Shown in pieces: positions 61,659 through 64,000 of a stretch of DNA of 64,000 bases. Source of the stretch: Streptomyces sp. BA2 (GTDB lineage Bacteria; Actinomycetota; Actinomycetes; Streptomycetales; Streptomycetaceae). A program made the translations under genes and the position numbers. The DNA lies in assembly GCF_009769735.1 (NCBI RefSeq), contig NZ_WSRO01000002.1:9039001-9103000 (forward strand), given 5' to 3'. A model generated the notes under the pieces. The model saw only the letters and a list, made by a program, of their open reading frames with translations. It was not told where the DNA came from and searched no databases. The first letter of the stretch is position 1, and each line of letters opens with the position of its first letter.

Positions 61659-61741
61659 GCAGTGGCTCGGCATCTGGGGCGAGCGTGTCCGGTTCGCAAG
61701 ATCGGCAGCGGTCGGTGGGCAGGTGCTGGTAGTAGTCGGCC

Positions 61742-62206
61742 ATGGCAGGAGATCTGTGGACGCCGGTGGTTTCGATGGTCGGTGTGGCTGTGGGCGGTGC
61801 GCTGACGTATCTGACCCAGCGCACAACGCAGCGGGCGGCCGACCGGGCTGAGGAGCAAAGACGAGCTGCGGCGCTGACGGAGGAGCGACGTGCCGAGCAG
61901 ATCAGGACTGTGCTGGAGTTCATCCGGTTCGCCTTGGAGGCCGAGGGTGTGGCTCATGCACGGCCGCCTCGATGGGAGGTCGGTGATGAGTGGTACCGAA
62001 CGGCCAGGCTGGCGATGGACGGCCTGCGCATAGCCGAGAACGGCGTCCAGCTGCTGTGCGCTCCTGGCCTACAGGCATCGACGACCGCCTACGCCCGCGC
62101 CTTGAATCAGGCGGTCTGGCAGGAGGGCGACGGGACGGGCCTGGCCGAGCGCCTGGAGCCGTGCAAAGCGGAGTTCCTCGCCGTCGCACGCCGCAGCTTG
62201 AGCTGA
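61742..62206 (+). CDS. IS passenger: membrane-anchored coiled-coil protein
   Basis: 154 aa. One N-terminal membrane helix (LWTPVVSMVGVAVGGALTYL), then a coiled coil (QRAADRAEEQRRAAALTEER) and a helical domain (WYRTARLAMDGLRIAENGVQ). Same build as 37419. It lies wholly between the IS inverted repeats and ends 7 nt from the transposase stop, in convergent orientation. Function unknown. Confidence 0.7.
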   Translation: MAGDLWTPVVSMVGVAVGGALTYLTQRTTQRAADRAEEQRRAAALTEERRAEQIRTVLEFIRFALEAEGVAHARPPRWEVGDEWYRTARLAMDGLRIAENGVQLLCAPGLQASTTAYARALNQAVWQEGDGTGLAERLEPCKAEFLAVARRSLS

Positions 62207-62213
62207 CCTCAGG

Positions 62214-63097
62214 TCACAGCCACTCGTTGATGGCCGCTATGAGGGCGGTTGCTTCGTAGCGGACGGCGAGTTTCTCGTAGCGTGTGGCACGTGTGGCCAC
62301 TGCCCGGTGCCTTGTGAGGCGGTTGATGCCGCACTCCACCGCGTGCCGCTCGCGATAGTCGATCTTGTCGAACCTCGGCGGGCGGCCGCCGCGCGAGCCG
62401 TGCTTCTTGCGGTTGCGGATGTGATCGGCCTTGTCCGGGATGGTGCAGCGGATCCCGCGACGCCGCAGGTGAGCACGGTTCTTGCGGGAGGAGTACGCCT
62501 TGTCGGCGCGCACCCGCCGCTGCCGGGTGCGCGGTCTGCCGGACCCCAGCCGCGGCACCCTGATGCGGCCCAGGACGGCCTCGAACTGCGGGGAGTCCCC
62601 GCGCTGCCCGGCGGTGATCACGATGGACATGGGTTTCTGCCCCTGCTCGACGGCGAGGTGCAGCTTGGTGGTCAGGCCGCCGCGCGAACGCCCGAGGCCG
62701 TGGCCGTCGGGCTCGACGGCGACACCGCCAGGCGGCTCCTTCTGAAGGTCCCCCTTTCCCGCGCTCCGGCGGCGTGCTGGTGGGCCCGGCAGACGGTGGA
62801 GTCGACGTTGATATCCCAGGTGATCAGGTCCTTCGCATCGGCCCGGGCCTGGAGTTCGGTGAAGATGCGCTGCCAGGTGCCGTTGCGCTGCCAGCGGCGG
62901 AACAGGTCGTACGCCCGGCCCCACGGCCCGTACTCCTCGGGCAAGTCCCGCCACGGGATGCCGGTACGGACCCGGAAGCGTATGCCGTCGATCAGCTGCC
63001 GCCGGGTCCAGATCGGTGGCCGAACAGGCTTCTTGCCCTTCGGCAACAGCAGCTCTAGCGCGGTCCATTGTTCGTCCGTCAGATCTCCACGCTCCAC
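62214..63097 (-). CDS. IS5-family transposase in two frames
   Basis: Frame A starts at ATG 63097 (GDLTDEQWTALELLLPKGKK, then WDINVDSTVCRAHQHAAGAR). Frame B follows in the -1 frame (GKGDLQKEPPGGVAVEPDGH, RADKAYSSRKNRAHLRRRGI, CTIPDKADHIRNRKKHGSRG) and ends NEWL-TGA at 62214. They overlap at an A3G5 run (complement of 62750-62757), so a fusion transposase by frameshifting is plausible, as in other IS427 members. DDE residues are split over the frames. The element may still be active. Confidence 0.85.
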
Positions 63098-63119
63098 AGA
63101 TCAAGATCATCTCGCGTTT

Positions 63120-63143
63120 AAGATCCACTTTCGACACATGCCC
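63120..63143 (-). repeat. IS terminal inverted repeat, right
   Basis: AAGATCCACTTTCGACACAT then GCCC, inverted copy of 61635-61658. Confidence 0.85.
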
Positions 63144-64000
63144 TAGGGCACGAGGACGATCTTGCCCTGTACCCGGCCGGTTTCGCTGAGCTCGTGGGCC
63201 TTGGCGCACTCGGTGAGCGGGAAGGTCTCGGAGATCGTGGGGCGTACGCCGTGGGTGTCGACGAGTTCGGCGAAGGCGGTCAGCACGGCGGGGGTCGGCT
63301 CCAGGAAGAACTCCACGAACCGTATGCCGAGTTCAGCGGCGCGTGCCGTCACCTCGGTGCGGTCCACGCCGACGCCGACGACGTCGACCAGGATGCCGCC
63401 TGGCTTGAGGGTGGGCGGCGAGCGCGGGCCGTATTCGTTGCTGATGGTGTCCAGCACCGCGTCGATGCCGCGTAGGGCCGAGAAGTTTTCCACCATGTAG
63501 TCAATCAGCTTGTCGGCGCCGAGTCCGCGCAGGTAGTCGTGCTTGGCGGCGCGGGCCGTGCCGATAACGTACGCGCCCCGGGCCTTGGCGATCTGTACGC
63601 CGAGGTGGCCGAGGCCGCCGGCCGCGCCGTGGATCAGCACTCGCTGGCCGGGCTGTAGGTCGGAGAGGGTGACCAGGGCCTGGTAGGCGGTGAAGCCGGA
63701 GATTGGCAGGGCAGCGGCGCCGACGTGGTCGAGGGTGCGTGGCTCGGGCGCGATCCGGTCCTCGGTGACCACCACGTGGTCGGCGTGGCTGCCGTGTGGC
63801 GGGAGGGTCCAGCCGTAGACTTCCTCGCCCACCGCGAAGCGAGTGACGCCCTCGCCGACGGCCTCCACCGTGCCGCTGAACTCGTGGCCGAGCACGAACG
63901 GCGGCGGGCCGAAGAAGTCCACCTTGCCGATGCGGACCTTCCAGTCTGCGGGGTTCATGCCGGTGGCTCGTACCCGGACCAGGACCTCGCCGGGGCCCGG
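63143..64000 (-). CDS. NADP-dependent medium-chain oxidoreductase (5' partial)
   Basis: At least 285 aa; the start lies beyond the right edge (the frame is open through GEVLVRVRATGMNPADWKVR). GroES half with VLGHEFSGTVEAVGEGVTRF, Rossmann half RVLIHGAAGGLGHLGVQIAK, and a regular ending GRVQGKIVLVP. Zinc-free quinone-reductase-like. The stop codon TAG is made from the TA target site plus the first base of the IS end, so the insertion left the protein unchanged. Confidence 0.88.
   Translation of the reverse strand, partial: PGPGEVLVRVRATGMNPADWKVRIGKVDFFGPPPFVLGHEFSGTVEAVGEGVTRFAVGEEVYGWTLPPHGSHADHVVVTEDRIAPEPRTLDHVGAAALPISGFTAYQALVTLSDLQPGQRVLIHGAAGGLGHLGVQIAKARGAYVIGTARAAKHDYLRGLGADKLIDYMVENFSALRGIDAVLDTISNEYGPRSPPTLKPGGILVDVVGVGVDRTEVTARAAELGIRFVEFFLEPTPAVLTAFAELVDTHGVRPTISETFPLTECAKAHELSETGRVQGKIVLVP

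Larger units (their letters stand above)
61635..63143. mobile_element. IS5-family element (IS427-like) with a passenger gene
   Basis: Bounded by 24-bp inverted repeats (61635-61658 and 63120-63143, one mismatch) and flanked by the dinucleotide TA on both sides (61633-61634, 63144-63145), consistent with a target duplication. Inside are a transposase (minus strand, 62214-63097) and, unusually, a plus-strand gene at 61742. At 1,509 bp it is about 550 bp longer than ordinary members of this group. Confidence 0.75.

Overview
The window is high-GC actinobacterial DNA that looks like an accessory (probably chromosome-arm) stretch of a Streptomyces-type genome. The support is the very high GC content, frequent GTG starts with strong Shine-Dalgarno sites, Streptomyces-style secreted families (I36-like, DUF2690, FG-GAP, PhoD), GntR/XRE/CGNR/TetR regulators, perfect GC-rich terminator hairpins without T-tracts, and many decayed genes and insertion-sequence (IS) remnants. 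No rRNA, tRNA or CRISPR array was seen. The species cannot be named from the sequence alone.

Layout. 0-7.6 kb: end of a TAP-like hydrolase, then a divergent sugar-utilisation locus: a GntR/UTRA repressor opposite an operon of lipoprotein binding protein, two permeases, GH20 hexosaminidase and a secreted CBM3-GH16 glucanase, with a 10-bp-arm palindrome in front. 7.7-10.3 kb: an Ala/Lys-rich protein, a shortened threonyl-tRNA synthetase behind what looks like a Thr-codon leader peptide and attenuator, and a DUF6461-like gene. 10.6-14.4 kb: two epoxide-hydrolase-type enzymes, each beside a regulator (XRE-cupin; CGNR). 14.5-17 kb: transposase relic, small membrane gene, anti-sigma-type ATPase. 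17.2-24.4 kb: a run of small secreted proteins, including three close paralogues with the same Cys-rich core, together with two putative peptidoglycan metallopeptidases and a response regulator/histidine kinase pair.

24.5-44.9 kb is a patchwork of working genes (VOC proteins, PIG-L deacetylase, ADP-ribosylglycohydrolase, EamA exporter, 2-oxoglutarate oxygenase, deazaflavin-dependent reductase, DUF6236, membrane Mrr nuclease) mixed with wreckage: an MBL-fold pseudogene, a GNAT tail, an aspartate carbamoyltransferase pseudogene, three transposase relics, a frameshifted acyltransferase, a flavoprotein-aminotransferase chimera and a permease with an internal deletion. 45-59.5 kb is tidy again: an M15 carboxypeptidase, two FG-GAP proteins, an oxidoreductase, PhoD with a partner, an unusual FHA-flavin monooxygenase fusion, DoxX, another epoxide hydrolase, a YeeE/YedE sulfur transporter with a possible Cys leader peptide, and a hydrolase/TetR divergent pair. 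59.7-64 kb: TetR, FKBP, and an IS5-family element of 1.5 kb that carries a passenger gene and sits in the stop codon of a zinc-type oxidoreductase that runs off the window.

The observations most worth a second look are the Thr-codon attenuator in front of the editing-domain-less ThrRS, the FHA-monooxygenase fusion, the secreted paralogue array with its wall enzymes and two-component system, and the IS with a passenger gene.
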